Shown piece after piece: positions 45,974 through 56,809 of a DNA stretch of 64,000 nucleotides (positions within the stretch are counted from its first letter, which is position 1; every line of letters begins with the position of its first letter). The stretch comes from Actibacterium naphthalenivorans (lineage in GTDB: Bacteria > Pseudomonadota > Alphaproteobacteria > Rhodobacterales > Rhodobacteraceae): the NCBI RefSeq assembly GCF_014196965.1, contig NZ_JACIEQ010000001.1, forward strand, positions 744,001 to 808,000, written 5' to 3'. A program made the position numbers and the translations under genes. The notes beneath the pieces are model-generated. The model saw nothing but the letters and a program-made list of their open reading frames with translations. It had not been told where the DNA came from and made no database searches.

Positions 45974-46071
45974 GGCACCGCTCCTGCGCGAGATCGTGCA
46001 GGCGCAGCATAGCAGAGCCAAACCGGTCTTTCATCAACCGGTTTGGTCACATTCCGGGGATCGGCGGGAAA

Positions 46072-47847
46072 TCACTCCTGCGGGATCACCCGCAGCGAAA
46101 GTTCGCGCAACTGCTCGTTCTGCGGCTCGGACGGCGCGCCCATCATCAGGTCTTCGGCGCGCTGGTTCATCGGGAACATGATGACCTCGCGGATATTCGC
46201 CTCATCGGCCAGCAGCATCACGATCCGGTCGATGCCCGCGGCACAGCCGCCGTGCGGCGGCGCGCCGAACCTGAACGCATTGACCATGCCGCCGAAGCGC
46301 TTGGTAACCTCTTCGGGCGGATAGCCGGCCAGTTCGAACGCCTTGAACATGATCTCGGGCTTGTGGTTGCGGATCGCGCCGGAAATCAGTTCATACCCGT
46401 TGCAGGCCAGATCGTATTGATAACCCAGCACCTTCAGCGGATCGCCCTGCAGCGCCTCCATCCCGCCCTGCGGCATGGAGAACGGGTTGTGCGAAAAGTC
46501 GATGGTGCCGGTTTCGTCGTCCTTCTCGTACATCGGGAAATCGACGATCCAGCAAAAGGCGAAGCGTTTGTTATCGGTCAGGCCCAGCGCATTGCCGATT
46601 TCAACACGCGCGCGGCCAGCCACCGCCTCGAACGCCTGCGGCTTGCCACCAAGGAAGAAGGCGGCGTCGCCCTTGCCCAGCTTCAGTTGCAGGCGGATCG
46701 CCTCTGTGCGTTCGGGGCCGATGTTCTTGGCCAGCGGGCCGGCGGCCTCGATCCCGTTCTCGCCCTCGCGCCAGAAGATATAGCCCATGCCGGGCAGACC
46801 TTCCTTCTGGGCGTAGGCGTTCATCCGGTCGCAGAACTTGCGCGAGCCGCCATTCGGCGCGGGGATGGCGCGAATCTCGGTGCCTTCCTGCTCCAGCAGC
46901 TTGGCGAAGATCGCGAAGCCCGAACCCCGGAAATGCTCGGACACGTCCTGCATCTTGATCGGGTTGCGCAGGTCGGGCTTGTCGGTGCCATACCATTTGG
47001 CGGCATCGGCATAGGAAATCTGTGGCCAGTGCTTGTCCACCGTATGGCCACCGCCGAACTCTTCGAACACGCCTTCGACCACCGGCTGGATCGTGTCGAA
47101 CACATCCTGCTGGGTGACGAAGGACATCTCCATGTCGAGCTGATAGAAATCGGTCGGGCTTCGGTCGGCGCGCGGGTCTTCGTCACGGAAGCACGGCGCG
47201 ATCTGGAAATACTTGTCGAAGCCAGACACCATGATCAGCTGCTTGAACTGCTGCGGCGCCTGCGGCAGGGCATAGAACTTGCCCGGATGCAGGCGCGAGG
47301 GCACCAGAAAATCGCGCGCGCCTTCGGGGCTGGACGCGGTGATGATCGGCGTCTGGAATTCGCGGAAGCCGCTGTTCCACATCCGCTGGCGGATGCTGGC
47401 CACCACGTCGCTGCGCAGCTTCATGTTGCTTTGCATCGCCTCGCGCCGCAGGTCGAGATAGCGATAGCGCAGGCGGGTTTCCTCGGGGTATTCCTGATCG
47501 CCGAACACCATCAGCGGCAGTTCGTCGGCCGCGCCCAGCACCTCGAGGTCACGAATGAAGATCTCGATCTCGCCGGTCGGGATCTTCGGGTTGATCAGAC
47601 TCTCGTCGCGGGCCTTCACCTCGCCGTCGATGCGGATGCACCATTCCGAGCGCAGCTTTTCCACCCCGGCAAACACCGGGCTGTCGGGATCGGCCAGAAT
47701 CTGCGTCACCCCGTAATGGTCGCGCAGGTCGATGAACAGGATGCCGCCATGGTCACGCACCCGGTTGACCCAGCCCGACAGGCGGACGCTCTGACCCACG
47801 TGGGATTTGTTCAGTTCGGCGCAGGTATGGCTGCGGAAGGCGTGCAT
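46072..47847 (-). CDS. aspS: Aspartate--tRNA ligase
   Basis: The 591-residue class II synthetase charges tRNA-Asp. It shows the OB-fold anticodon domain ([30 protein letters not shown]), motif 2 [19 protein letters not shown], the bacterial GAD insertion and motif 3 [19 protein letters not shown]. Length matches bacterial AspRS. ATG 47847 opens the conserved [13 protein letters not shown]. It faces the fatty-acid synthase gene across a 304-bp divergent gap. Confidence 0.96.
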   Translation of the reverse strand: MHAFRSHTCAELNKSHVGQSVRLSGWVNRVRDHGGILFIDLRDHYGVTQILADPDSPVFAGVEKLRSEWCIRIDGEVKARDESLINPKIPTGEIEIFIRDLEVLGAADELPLMVFGDQEYPEETRLRYRYLDLRREAMQSNMKLRSDVVASIRQRMWNSGFREFQTPIITASSPEGARDFLVPSRLHPGKFYALPQAPQQFKQLIMVSGFDKYFQIAPCFRDEDPRADRSPTDFYQLDMEMSFVTQQDVFDTIQPVVEGVFEEFGGGHTVDKHWPQISYADAAKWYGTDKPDLRNPIKMQDVSEHFRGSGFAIFAKLLEQEGTEIRAIPAPNGGSRKFCDRMNAYAQKEGLPGMGYIFWREGENGIEAAGPLAKNIGPERTEAIRLQLKLGKGDAAFFLGGKPQAFEAVAGRARVEIGNALGLTDNKRFAFCWIVDFPMYEKDDETGTIDFSHNPFSMPQGGMEALQGDPLKVLGYQYDLACNGYELISGAIRNHKPEIMFKAFELAGYPPEEVTKRFGGMVNAFRFGAPPHGGCAAGIDRIVMLLADEANIREVIMFPMNQRAEDLMMGAPSEPQNEQLRELSLRVIPQE

Positions 47848-48151
47848 GGTCGTCCCTCGGGGTAAATTCAGTGTCGCGCCGATACACCCGTCCTGCACGG
47901 CAAAGTCAAGGGAGGGCGGCCCGCCGCGCGCTTGTTTACAAGGGAAACCGGGCCGCCCGCCTTCGTCCGCCCGCCCCCGGCGCACAGGCTCGCGGGAACC
48001 GCCAGCCATTTTTTGCATTACAAAACTGGACAGTACATTAATTTTTCGTAAAGTTTCGAAGAGCGCAGAGGTCGAACGGGCGAAGGCCCGGCGCCAAGAA
48101 ATCGCGAGACGCAAATTCAGAGGGCCATCTGGCGGCCCGATGGGGGAGCTT
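47848..48151. other. Divergent promoter region between aspS and the cyclopropane synthase gene
   Basis: No gene is supported in this 304-bp gap. It holds a perfect ten-base inverted repeat, GGGCGGCCCG (47914-47923) and CGGGCCGCCC (47949-47958), about 70 bp before aspS, which could be a leader stem. An AT-rich patch at about 48010-48060 (with TTGCAT and ACATTA) is a likely promoter for the plus-strand gene. Confidence 0.45.
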
Positions 48152-49381
48152 ATGTGGAATCGATTACTGGATGAACTGCTGACCCACCTGATCCGCAAGG
48201 GCAGGCTGACGGCGCATTTTCCGGACGGAACGGTAAAAACCTATGGCGACGCGGGCGCCGAAGCGGTCGAAGTGCATCTGCACGACGCCACCCTGCCCCG
48301 CCGGATCATCATGACCCCCGACATGGCGGTGGGCGAGGCCTATATGAACGGCACGCTGACCATCGAGGGTGATGACCTCTACGGCTTTCTGGGCGTGATC
48401 CTGCGCAACCGCGGCGACGGCGGCACCCATTGGGCCATCCAGCTCAACCTGCTGCTGCGCCAGTTCATGCGCCGGTTGCAGCAATACAACCCCGTCGGCA
48501 AAGCCCAGGCCAATGTGGCGCATCACTACGACCTGTCCGGCGCGCTGTACGATCTGTTCCTCGACGAAGACAAGCAATATTCCTGCGCCTATTTCCAGAC
48601 GCCCCGGGACACGCTGGAACAGGCGCAGACGCAGAAGAAGGCGCATATCGCGGGCAAGCTGCTGCTGCAGCCGGGGATGCGGGTGCTGGATATCGGCTGC
48701 GGCTGGGGCGGGATGGCGCTGACGCTGGCACGCGACTACGGCGCGCAGGTGCTGGGCGTGACGCTGAGCCAGGAACAGCACAAACTGGCGTGCGAACGCG
48801 CCCGCGCGGCCGGTCTTCAGGATCAGGTGGAGTTTCGCCTGACCGATTACCGCGATGTGAACGACCGGTTCGACCGCATCGTGTCAGTCGGCATGTTCGA
48901 ACATGTCGGCGTGCCGCATTACCGCGAATATTTCCGCCATGTGCATGACAAGCTGGCAGATGACGGCGTGGCGCTGATCCACACCATCGGGCGGGCCGAT
49001 CCGCCCGGCACGACCAGCCCGTGGATTCAAAAATACATCTTCCCCGGCGGCTATGTCCCGGCGATGTCGGAGGCCATGGCCGCGATCGAGAAAGAGACGC
49101 TTTTCACCACCGATGTCGAGGTGTGGCGCTTGCACTACGCCGAAACGCTGCGCCACTGGTACAACCGCTTCGTGGCCCGTATCGACGAGGCACGGGCGCT
49201 GTATGACGAACGGTTCTGCCGGATGTGGCGCTACTATCTTGTCGGCAGCGAGTTGAGCTTCCGTCTGCATCATCAGGTTGTGTTCCAGTTTCAGCTTGCC
49301 CGCAAACAGGATGCCGTGCCGCTGACCCGCGATTATCTCTACCGCGCAGAAGCCGGAAGGGCGCAGCAGGCCGCCGAGTGA
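48152..49381 (+). CDS. cfa: Cyclopropane-fatty-acyl-phospholipid synthase family methyltransferase
   Basis: The 409-residue SAM-dependent enzyme adds a methylene bridge to unsaturated acyl chains of membrane phospholipids. It has [28 protein letters not shown], the SAM motif [25 protein letters not shown] and [27 protein letters not shown], all CFA signatures. ATG 48152 follows GGGGGAG; ATG 48140 is possible. It is divergent from aspS. Confidence 0.9.
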   Translation: MWNRLLDELLTHLIRKGRLTAHFPDGTVKTYGDAGAEAVEVHLHDATLPRRIIMTPDMAVGEAYMNGTLTIEGDDLYGFLGVILRNRGDGGTHWAIQLNLLLRQFMRRLQQYNPVGKAQANVAHHYDLSGALYDLFLDEDKQYSCAYFQTPRDTLEQAQTQKKAHIAGKLLLQPGMRVLDIGCGWGGMALTLARDYGAQVLGVTLSQEQHKLACERARAAGLQDQVEFRLTDYRDVNDRFDRIVSVGMFEHVGVPHYREYFRHVHDKLADDGVALIHTIGRADPPGTTSPWIQKYIFPGGYVPAMSEAMAAIEKETLFTTDVEVWRLHYAETLRHWYNRFVARIDEARALYDERFCRMWRYYLVGSELSFRLHHQVVFQFQLARKQDAVPLTRDYLYRAEAGRAQQAAE

Positions 49382-49384
49382 TGC

Positions 49385-50059
49385 CTAGAACGGGCGCACC
49401 ACATTGCCCGAATAGAAATAGATGCCCAGCCCGAGCGTGAACAGGATCGCCCCGGCGATGGAATGCATCAGCACCGCCATGGCAAAGCTGCGCCGCGCCT
49501 CATAGGCCCAGGCGAAGACCAGCCCACCGGCGAAGGTCATCGCCGCGACGATCCAGCTCCAGTACATCAGATGCGCCAGTGAAAACAGCGCCGCGTTCAG
49601 CACGATGGCCCGCTTCGGCCCCGGCAGAAGCGCACCGTAGCGGCGGAAGAACAGCGGCCGGAACACAAGCTCCTGCGGCAGTGCCGACAGGACCGGATAA
49701 AGCAGCAGGATCATCAGCGTCAGCAGCGGCTGATGGCGCGGCAGGAACAGCAGCGCCTCTGGGCGGGTGGCCAGCATCACGGCAAGCGAAACCGCCAGCG
49801 TGAGCCCGGAAAACGCCGCGACGGCGGGCCAGTCGATCGCGCGCCGGTTCCGGCTGAGATCATGCCAGGCGAACCCCTCCGTCAGGTGCAAAAGCGCGAT
49901 GCCGCAGGCGGTGACGGCAAACAGCACCGGAAACATTGCCTGCGCAGGCAGCACGATCGCCACGGCCACCGGCGCCACGATATAGAGCGCCAGAAACTCC
50001 GCCCAAAGCTGCATTCTGCTGGCATCGCGCCCGGCGGGCAGATCCGCTCGTTCCATCAT
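49385..50059 (-). CDS. CPBP-family intramembrane protein (putative CAAX-type glutamic protease)
   Basis: The 224-residue protein has about six membrane segments. The CPBP motifs appear as QELVFRPLFFRR at 129-140, where the usual EExxxR has glutamine in the first place (Q129-E130), FSLAH at 159-163 and a later histidine H199 in LMHSIAG. Loss of the first glutamate may alter catalysis. ATG 50059 follows AGAGG. It is convergent with cfa, three bases apart. Confidence 0.78.
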   Translation of the reverse strand: MMERADLPAGRDASRMQLWAEFLALYIVAPVAVAIVLPAQAMFPVLFAVTACGIALLHLTEGFAWHDLSRNRRAIDWPAVAAFSGLTLAVSLAVMLATRPEALLFLPRHQPLLTLMILLLYPVLSALPQELVFRPLFFRRYGALLPGPKRAIVLNAALFSLAHLMYWSWIVAAMTFAGGLVFAWAYEARRSFAMAVLMHSIAGAILFTLGLGIYFYSGNVVRPF

Positions 50060-50210
50060 TCGCCTCTTTGCCGTTTTCACAGATATCCGGTCGACGCGCC
50101 TGAATTTCCAGCCCGCACACCCGAAGCCGGCAACAAAACCCGCCCCGCGCCCAAAAATCGCCCGGATCACCGCCTATCCCGCCGGAAACCTCGTTGAAAC
50201 AGGGGCAGCC

Positions 50211-51497
50211 GTGGGCACGCAGAGCAGACAGGTGAATATCGCGACCCTGGCCGGGGTGATGCTTCTGGCCGGCTGGGCCGTTCTGACCGTCATGGGCCAC
50301 TGGAACATCTGGATGCCGGATCTGTCGGCGGTTTACATGGCCGCGCGGCTCTATGCCGAAGGGCAGGCCGAGCTGATCTATGCCGCGCCCGAAGGCTTTT
50401 TCGGCGGCTCCCCCGCCGCCTGGACCGATATGCTCATAGCGCTTGGCGTGGCGGAACAGGACGCGTTTCCCTATGTCTACCCGCCGCTCTGGGCGGTGCT
50501 GCTGGCGCCGCTGGCCGAAATGCTCGGGCCCTACGCGTTCTTCAATCTCGTAACCACGGTGCAGGTGCCACTGATCGCGCTGTCATCGGTGCTGGCCTGG
50601 CGCATCCTGCGACCCGCAGCGCTGCCGTTCTGGCAATGGTCGGTGGTGACGGTGATCTTGCTGAAGTCTTCGGTAATCGCATGGTTCGCGTTGATCCTGA
50701 TGCAGCCGCAGATCACGGTGATCTTCCTGATCCTGCTGGCCTTCGAACGCTACCGCGCCGGCGCGTTCGTGCTGGCCGGGGCGGTGCTGGGGCTGGCCGC
50801 GATGCTGAAGCTTGCCCCGGCCGGGCTGGTTCTGATCTTCGTGCTCGACCGCCGCTGGCGCGCGCTGGCCGGCTTCGCCGGCGCCTGCGCCCTGATCGGG
50901 CTGGCCGGCCTTGCCGTGGCAGGCCCCGCGCTGCATCTGGAGTTCCTGCACAGCCTCGGCCGCATCGGCGCGGGCCTGTTCATCACTCCGGTCAATTTTT
51001 CGGTTCCGGCCCTGATCCATGGCGCGGGGGCGCTGACCGGGCTGCTGCCGCCGCTCGGTCCAGCCCCGCATAACATCCGCATCCCGGCGGTACCGCCTGC
51101 GGTCGGCGTGATTTCGAAACTGTTGCTGCTGGGCGGCATCGCCCTTCTGATCCGTGCCACCGCCAGGCTGCCCGATGCCACGCGCCTGCCCACGCGGCTG
51201 TTCGCCCTGTCGTTGCTGCTGAACCTGTTCGGCCCGGTTTCCTGGGCGCATTACTTCCTGCTGCAGCTTCTGCTACTGCCCGGCCTGTTCGGTCTGCTGC
51301 CCGCGCGACGGGCGATTCCGCTTGTCCTGTTGGTCGAGGTCGTTAGCAGCAAGGCAGGCGCCGACTTCATCCACGCCAGCTTTCCGGGCGACATCCCGTT
51401 CATGGCGCTGAACACCGGCATGATGCTGCTGCTCTTCGCAGGATTGCTGATCCCGACCCGCCGCGCGCCGGCGCCCTGTGCCACGGTGCCCGCCTGA
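50211..51497 (+). CDS. GT87/DUF2029-type multi-spanning membrane protein
   Basis: The 428-residue protein has about ten hydrophobic segments and the family blocks DLSAVYMAARLYAEGQAELIY, FPYVYPPLWAVLLAPLA and MLKLAPAGLVLIFVLDRRW. GT87 enzymes such as mycobacterial mannosyltransferases use polyprenyl-linked sugars. The acceptor here is unknown. The start is GTG 50211. It lies 72 bp before carB. Confidence 0.8.
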   Translation: MGTQSRQVNIATLAGVMLLAGWAVLTVMGHWNIWMPDLSAVYMAARLYAEGQAELIYAAPEGFFGGSPAAWTDMLIALGVAEQDAFPYVYPPLWAVLLAPLAEMLGPYAFFNLVTTVQVPLIALSSVLAWRILRPAALPFWQWSVVTVILLKSSVIAWFALILMQPQITVIFLILLAFERYRAGAFVLAGAVLGLAAMLKLAPAGLVLIFVLDRRWRALAGFAGACALIGLAGLAVAGPALHLEFLHSLGRIGAGLFITPVNFSVPALIHGAGALTGLLPPLGPAPHNIRIPAVPPAVGVISKLLLLGGIALLIRATARLPDATRLPTRLFALSLLLNLFGPVSWAHYFLLQLLLLPGLFGLLPARRAIPLVLLVEVVSSKAGADFIHASFPGDIPFMALNTGMMLLLFAGLLIPTRRAPAPCATVPA

Positions 51498-51569
51498 CAC
51501 GCTTGGGGCTTGCGCGTAACTCCGGCAAGTCTATAACCCCCAAGAATTTGCCAATCCGAGGGACGGGAC

Positions 51570-54500
51570 ATGCCAAAAAGAACCGATATCAGCTCGATCA
51601 TGATCATCGGCGCCGGCCCCATCATCATCGGTCAGGCCTGCGAGTTCGACTATTCCGGCGCCCAAGCCTGCAAGGCCCTGCGCGAGGAAGGCTACCGGGT
51701 GATTCTGGTAAACTCGAACCCCGCCACGATCATGACCGACCCGGACATGGCCGACGCCACCTATATCGAGCCGATCACGCCGGAGATTGTCGCCAAGATC
51801 ATCGAGAAGGAACGCCCCGATGCCCTGCTGCCCACCATGGGCGGGCAGACCGGGCTGAATACCAGCCTGGCGCTGGCCGACATGGGCGTGCTGGACAAGT
51901 TCAATGTAGAACTGATCGGCGCCAAGCGCGAAGCCATCGAAATGGCCGAAGACCGCAAACTGTTCCGCGAGGCGATGGATAGGCTGGGCATCGAAAACCC
52001 CAAGGCCACCATCGCCAACACCATGGCCGAATGCATGGACGCGCTCGAGCATATCGGCCTGCCGGCCATCATCCGCCCCGCATTCACCCTTGGCGGCACT
52101 GGCGGCGGCGTTGCGTATAACCGCGACGATTACGAACATTACTGCCGCACCGGGCTCGATGCCTCGCCGGTCAGCCAGATCCTGATCGACGAGAGCCTGC
52201 TGGGCTGGAAAGAATTCGAGATGGAGGTGGTGCGCGACACCGCCGACAACGCGATCATCGTTTGCGCCATCGAAAACGTCGATCCGATGGGCGTGCATAC
52301 CGGGGATTCGATCACCGTGGCCCCGGCGCTGACCCTGACCGACAAGGAATATCAGATCATGCGCACGCACAGCATCAACGTGCTGCGCGAGATCGGCGTG
52401 GAAACCGGCGGCTCCAACGTGCAATGGGCGGTGAACCCCGCAGACGGCCGCATGGTGGTCATTGAAATGAACCCCCGCGTGTCGCGGTCTTCGGCGCTCG
52501 CCTCCAAGGCCACGGGCTTTCCCATCGCCAAGATCGCCGCGAAGCTGGCCGTGGGCTATACGCTGGACGAGCTGGACAACGACATCACCAAGGTCACGCC
52601 CGCCAGCTTCGAGCCGACCATCGACTATGTCGTCACCAAGATCCCGCGCTTCGCCTTCGAAAAATTCCCCGGCTCCAAGCCCGAGCTGACCACCGCGATG
52701 AAATCCGTGGGCGAGGCGATGGCCATCGGCCGCACCATCCACGAATCGCTGCAAAAGGCGCTGGCCAGCATGGAAACCGGCCTGACCGGGTTCGACGAGA
52801 TCACCATCGAGGGCGCGCCCGACAAGGCCGCCGTCGTCGCCGCCCTGTCGAGGGCCACGCCCGACCGGCTGCGCACCATCGCCCAGGCGATGCGCCACGG
52901 GCTGAACGACGATGACATCAATGCCGCCACCGCCTATGATCCCTGGTTCCTCGCCCGCATCCGCGAGATCGTCGAGACAGAGGCAGAGATCCGCAAATCC
53001 GGCCTGCCGATGACAGAGGACGGGCTGCGCAGGCTCAAGATGATGGGCTTCACCGATGCCCGCCTCGCGCATCTGACCGGCCGGGACGAGGCGCAGGTGC
53101 GCCGCGGCCGCCAGAACCTGGGCGTTACCGCCGTGTTCAAGCGCATCGATACCTGCGCCGCCGAATTCGAGGCGCAGACACCCTATATGTACTCCACCTA
53201 CGAAACCCCGGTGATGGGCGATGTGGAATGCGAAGCGCGCCCCAGCGACCGCAAGAAGGTGGTCATCCTGGGCGGCGGGCCGAACCGCATCGGCCAGGGG
53301 ATCGAGTTCGACTATTGCTGTTGCCACGCCTGTTTCGCGCTGACCGGGGCCGGCTATGAAACCATCATGATCAACTGCAACCCCGAAACCGTCAGCACCG
53401 ATTACGACACCTCGGACCGGCTGTATTTCGAACCGCTGACATTGGAACATGTGATGGAAATCCTGCGGGTCGAGCAGGAGGCCGGCACCCTGCACGGCGT
53501 GATCGTGCAATTCGGCGGGCAGACCCCGCTGAAACTGGCCGATGCGCTGCAGGCCGAGGGCATCCCGATCCTGGGCACCACGCCCGACGCCATCGACCTT
53601 GCAGAAGACCGCGAGCGGTTTCAGGCGCTGGTGCAGAAGCTGGGGCTCAAGCAGCCCAAGAACGGCATCGCCAGCACCGACGCGCAGGCGCTGGCGATCG
53701 CCGAGGAAATCGGCTTTCCCTTGGTGATCCGCCCGTCCTATGTGCTCGGCGGCCGGGCGATGGAAATCGTCCGCGACATGGCACATCTGGAGCGCTATAT
53801 CTCCGAGGCGGTCGTGGTGTCGGGCGACAGCCCCGTCCTGCTCGACAGCTACCTTTCCGGCGCGACGGAGATTGACGTCGATGCGCTGTGCGATGGCGTG
53901 CTGGTGCATGTGGCGGGCATCATGCAGCATATCGAGGAGGCCGGCGTGCATTCCGGCGATTCCGCCTGTTCGCTGCCGCCCTATTCGCTCGCCCCCGATA
54001 TCATCACCGAACTGCACCGCCAGACCGAGGCGCTGGCGCTGGCGCTCGGGGTTGTCGGGCTGATGAACATCCAGTTCGCGGTCAAGAACGGCGAGATCTA
54101 CCTGATCGAGGTCAACCCCCGCGCGTCGCGCACCGTGCCCTTCGTGGCCAAGGCGGTGAACTCTCCCATCGCGTCGATCGCGGCGCGGGTGATGGCGGGC
54201 GAAAAGCTGTCGGGCTTCGAACTGAAAGACCCCGACATCGACACGTTCGCCGTGAAAGAGGCCGTCCTGCCCTTCGCGCGCTTCCCCGGCGTCGATACGC
54301 TGCTGGGCCCCGAGATGCGCTCCACCGGCGAGGTGATGGGGTCGGACGCCACCTTCGAACGGGCCTTCCTGAAGGCCCAGATGGGCGCCGGCGTGGTGCT
54401 GCCCACCGAGGGCCGCGTGTTCTTTTCGATCAAGGATTCCGACAAGACACCGCAGCTTGTGGAAACCGCGCAGACGCTGGTGGATCTTGGCTTCTTCATC

Positions 54501-54797
54501 GTCGCCACGCGAGGCACGGCGGCGTTTCTGGAAGGACACGGCATTGCCTGCGAGGTGGTGAACAAGGTGTACGAAGGCCGACCCAATATCGTCGACATGA
54601 TGAAGGACGGCGGCATCGCGCTGGTGATGAACACCACCGAGGGCGCGCAGGCGGTCGAGGATTCGCGCGGCATCCGCTCGGTCGCGCTTTATGACAAGAT
54701 CCCCTACTACACCACCGCCGCAGCCAGCCACGCCGCCGCGATGGCGATGAAATCGCGCGGCGAAGGCGCGCTGGAGGTGCGGGCGCTGCAGGGATAA
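51570..54797 (+). CDS. carB: Carbamoyl-phosphate synthase large subunit
   Basis: The 1075-residue enzyme makes carbamoyl phosphate for pyrimidine and arginine synthesis. Both duplicated ATP-grasp halves are visible: the first starts [21 protein letters not shown], the second [20 protein letters not shown]. Each has [15 protein letters not shown] or [13 protein letters not shown] blocks, and a C-terminal MGS-like regulatory domain follows ([18 protein letters not shown]). Length is normal. carA is not in this window. ATG 51570 follows GAGGGACGGGAC. Confidence 0.97.
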   Translation: MPKRTDISSIMIIGAGPIIIGQACEFDYSGAQACKALREEGYRVILVNSNPATIMTDPDMADATYIEPITPEIVAKIIEKERPDALLPTMGGQTGLNTSLALADMGVLDKFNVELIGAKREAIEMAEDRKLFREAMDRLGIENPKATIANTMAECMDALEHIGLPAIIRPAFTLGGTGGGVAYNRDDYEHYCRTGLDASPVSQILIDESLLGWKEFEMEVVRDTADNAIIVCAIENVDPMGVHTGDSITVAPALTLTDKEYQIMRTHSINVLREIGVETGGSNVQWAVNPADGRMVVIEMNPRVSRSSALASKATGFPIAKIAAKLAVGYTLDELDNDITKVTPASFEPTIDYVVTKIPRFAFEKFPGSKPELTTAMKSVGEAMAIGRTIHESLQKALASMETGLTGFDEITIEGAPDKAAVVAALSRATPDRLRTIAQAMRHGLNDDDINAATAYDPWFLARIREIVETEAEIRKSGLPMTEDGLRRLKMMGFTDARLAHLTGRDEAQVRRGRQNLGVTAVFKRIDTCAAEFEAQTPYMYSTYETPVMGDVECEARPSDRKKVVILGGGPNRIGQGIEFDYCCCHACFALTGAGYETIMINCNPETVSTDYDTSDRLYFEPLTLEHVMEILRVEQEAGTLHGVIVQFGGQTPLKLADALQAEGIPILGTTPDAIDLAEDRERFQALVQKLGLKQPKNGIASTDAQALAIAEEIGFPLVIRPSYVLGGRAMEIVRDMAHLERYISEAVVVSGDSPVLLDSYLSGATEIDVDALCDGVLVHVAGIMQHIEEAGVHSGDSACSLPPYSLAPDIITELHRQTEALALALGVVGLMNIQFAVKNGEIYLIEVNPRASRTVPFVAKAVNSPIASIAARVMAGEKLSGFELKDPDIDTFAVKEAVLPFARFPGVDTLLGPEMRSTGEVMGSDATFERAFLKAQMGAGVVLPTEGRVFFSIKDSDKTPQLVETAQTLVDLGFFIVATRGTAAFLEGHGIACEVVNKVYEGRPNIVDMMKDGGIALVMNTTEGAQAVEDSRGIRSVALYDKIPYYTTAAASHAAAMAMKSRGEGALEVRALQG

Positions 54798-55084
54798 GGC
54801 GCCCCGCCGCCCAAGCGACCCTTGACTTGGCGCCGCCAAAGCCTCATGTGTGCGTCAACCCGTCGCCCCGCTGCCGCGTGAGCAGCCAGACCTGGCGCCG
54901 GATCATGGGGCATTCGCCCCGCACAACAGGTTCCCATTTCACGCAGGGTCCCGGCGGTCTGGCAGCTTTCAGGACAATACGGTCCTTTGGCGTCGCCCCG
55001 TCCGCAACCCATGCTATCGCGCGGTCCGTCGGGCTGCGTGTTTCGATGACGGGCGGCTTCGGCTGCCCCCTGAAAGGTTCTGAA
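54798..55084. other. Leader region of the DEAD-box helicase gene
   Basis: About 287 bp separate carB from the helicase start. No gene is supported: a plus-strand extension of the helicase frame (from 54827) and a minus-strand frame (54844-55161) exist but lack family features. The region may be a long 5' leader, which cold-shock DEAD-box genes often have; that is an inference. Confidence 0.35.
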
Positions 55085-56314
55085 TTGACCGATTTTTCCA
55101 TGCTCGGCCTCGCGCCGCGCCTTCTGAAAGCCCTTGAAGAGCAAGGCTTTACCGACCCCACCCCGATCCAGTCTCAGGCGATCCCGCATATCCTGCAGGG
55201 CCGTGACATGATGGGCCTCGCCCAGACCGGCACCGGCAAGACGGCGGCCTTCGGCCTGCCGCTGATCCACCAGTTGATGGAGATCGGCACCGCCCCTGCG
55301 CCCAAGACCGTGCGCGCCCTGATCCTGGCCCCCACGCGCGAGCTGGTGAACCAGATCAACGACAACCTGTTCGTCTACGTGAAGGGCAGCCACCTGAAAA
55401 TCACCAAGGTCGTCGGCGGCGCCTCGATCTTCAACCAGACCAAGCAGCTGTCGCGCGGCACCGACATCCTTGTCGCCACGCCGGGCCGCCTGCTCGACCT
55501 GATCGAACGTCGCGCCCTGTCGCTTGGCCAGACCCAGTTTCTGGTGCTGGACGAAGCCGACCAGATGCTGGACCTGGGCTTTATCCACGCGCTGCGCAAG
55601 ATCGCCGCGATGCTGGCCACGCCGCGCCAGACCCTGCTGTTTTCGGCGACGATGAACAAGCAGATGAACGAGCTTGCCCAAACCTACCTGGACAGCCCCG
55701 TCCGGGTGCAGGTCAGCGCGCCGGGCAAGGCCGCCGACAAGGTCACGCAATGCGTGCATTTTGTCGATCAGGGCGCCAAGCCGGGCAAGCTGAAAACGCT
55801 GCTCGCCGCCCATCCGGGCGAGTTGGCGCTGGTCTTCGGGCGCACCAAGCACGGCTGCGAACGGCTGATGAAACAGCTTGACGCCGCAGGGTTTTCCGCC
55901 GGTTCCATCCATGGCAACAAGAGCCAGGGCCAGCGCGAACGCACGCTGCAGGCTTTCCGCGATGGCCGCATCAAGGTACTGGTCGCAACCGATGTCGCGG
56001 CCCGTGGCATCGACATTCCGGGCGTTGCGCATGTCTACAACTATGACCTGCCGAACGTTGCCGAAAACTATGTGCACCGCATCGGCCGCACCGCCCGCGC
56101 CGGCGCCGACGGGGCCGCGGTGGCCTTTTGCTCTCCTGACGAGATCGGCGAGCTGCGCAGCATCGAAAAGGTGATGGGCATTTCCATCCCCGTCGCCTCG
56201 GGCCAGCCGCCGGTGGAAGAACGCAAGCCCGCCCGCAAGGGCCCCGCGGGCAAGCCCCGCAGCCGCCGCCCGCAGCGTGGCCGTGGCGGCAAAAGCCAGC
56301 GCATGGCCGCCTGA
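55085..56314 (+). CDS. DEAD-box RNA helicase
   Basis: The 409-residue helicase has a full motif set: Q motif (GFTDPTPIQSQAI), motif I AQTGTGKT, Ia PTRELV, Ib TPGRLLDL, II DEAD in VLDEADQML, III SAT, V ATDVAARGIDIPG and VI HRIGRTARAG, with a basic tail rich in R, K and P (RKPARKGPAGKPRSRRPQR in outline) for RNA binding. It resembles RhlE. TTG 55085 is chosen because AAAGG lies seven bases upstream and conserved sequence begins there. It acts in RNA remodelling or ribosome assembly. Confidence 0.9.
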   Translation: MTDFSMLGLAPRLLKALEEQGFTDPTPIQSQAIPHILQGRDMMGLAQTGTGKTAAFGLPLIHQLMEIGTAPAPKTVRALILAPTRELVNQINDNLFVYVKGSHLKITKVVGGASIFNQTKQLSRGTDILVATPGRLLDLIERRALSLGQTQFLVLDEADQMLDLGFIHALRKIAAMLATPRQTLLFSATMNKQMNELAQTYLDSPVRVQVSAPGKAADKVTQCVHFVDQGAKPGKLKTLLAAHPGELALVFGRTKHGCERLMKQLDAAGFSAGSIHGNKSQGQRERTLQAFRDGRIKVLVATDVAARGIDIPGVAHVYNYDLPNVAENYVHRIGRTARAGADGAAVAFCSPDEIGELRSIEKVMGISIPVASGQPPVEERKPARKGPAGKPRSRRPQRGRGGKSQRMAA

Positions 56315-56347
56315 GACGGGTGACTCAGATCGGGAAGGGGCGGCCGC

Positions 56348-56809
56348 TCAGGTCGCCTCTTCCTCCAGATGCAGCTTCATCTGCAACAACACCTGCTGAA
56401 GCGCCGTCGTTTCGCGCAGCAGCCGCTTGGCCTCGTTGAAGGTGATGATGCCATCCTCGATGGATTGGCTGTATTCCGCCATCAGCATCGCAAACCGCTG
56501 CGACAGGGCGACGACATCGGCATTCACCCCGCCGCCTTCCGAGTTCCGCTTTTCCATCGAATAGGACAGCGTGATCCCCTGCAGCTCTGCCAGTGCGGTG
56601 GTCACATGCGGAAACCGGGCGGCGGATTCCAGCGCCGCGACCGCATCGACCGGCATGAACCGGTCGGCGTGTTCCTCCGCATCTGAATAATAGCGCCCCA
56701 ATGTCGCCTTCGAGCGGCCGGTCAGGCTGCAGGCGGCTTCGATCCCCACATCCTTGACCAGCGCTTCGCTGTGTTTTTTCAGGTAACTGCCAATTCCAGC
56801 CTTCGTCAT
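56348..56809 (-). CDS. Uncharacterised protein with a possible helix-turn-helix
   Basis: The 153-residue protein begins TKAGIGSYLKKHSEALVKDV. A stretch GIEAACSLTGRSKATLGRYY resembles a helix-turn-helix, followed by FMPVDAVAALESAARFPHVT and a helical C-terminus (DVVALSQRFAMLMAEYSQSI and EAKRLLRETTALQQVLLQMK). I do not recognise the family; a small DNA-binding regulator is plausible. ATG 56809 was preferred over 56827. It is convergent with the helicase and divergent from tdk. Confidence 0.65.
   Translation of the reverse strand: MTKAGIGSYLKKHSEALVKDVGIEAACSLTGRSKATLGRYYSDAEEHADRFMPVDAVAALESAARFPHVTTALAELQGITLSYSMEKRNSEGGGVNADVVALSQRFAMLMAEYSQSIEDGIITFNEAKRLLRETTALQQVLLQMKLHLEEEAT

Noticed and set aside
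45958-47865. A 635-codon open frame antisense to aspS
   Set aside because: Same artefact; aspS is unmistakable and the antisense product has no recognisable domain.
51531-54839. A 1102-codon open frame antisense to carB
   Set aside because: It mirrors carB codon structure (GC-rich third positions keep the opposite frame open), is dominated by H, R, G and D and shows no family motif.
54844-55161. A 105-codon minus-strand frame in the helicase leader
   Set aside because: Overlaps the conserved helicase N-terminus, has no clear ribosome site and no family I recognise. It remains a weak possibility.
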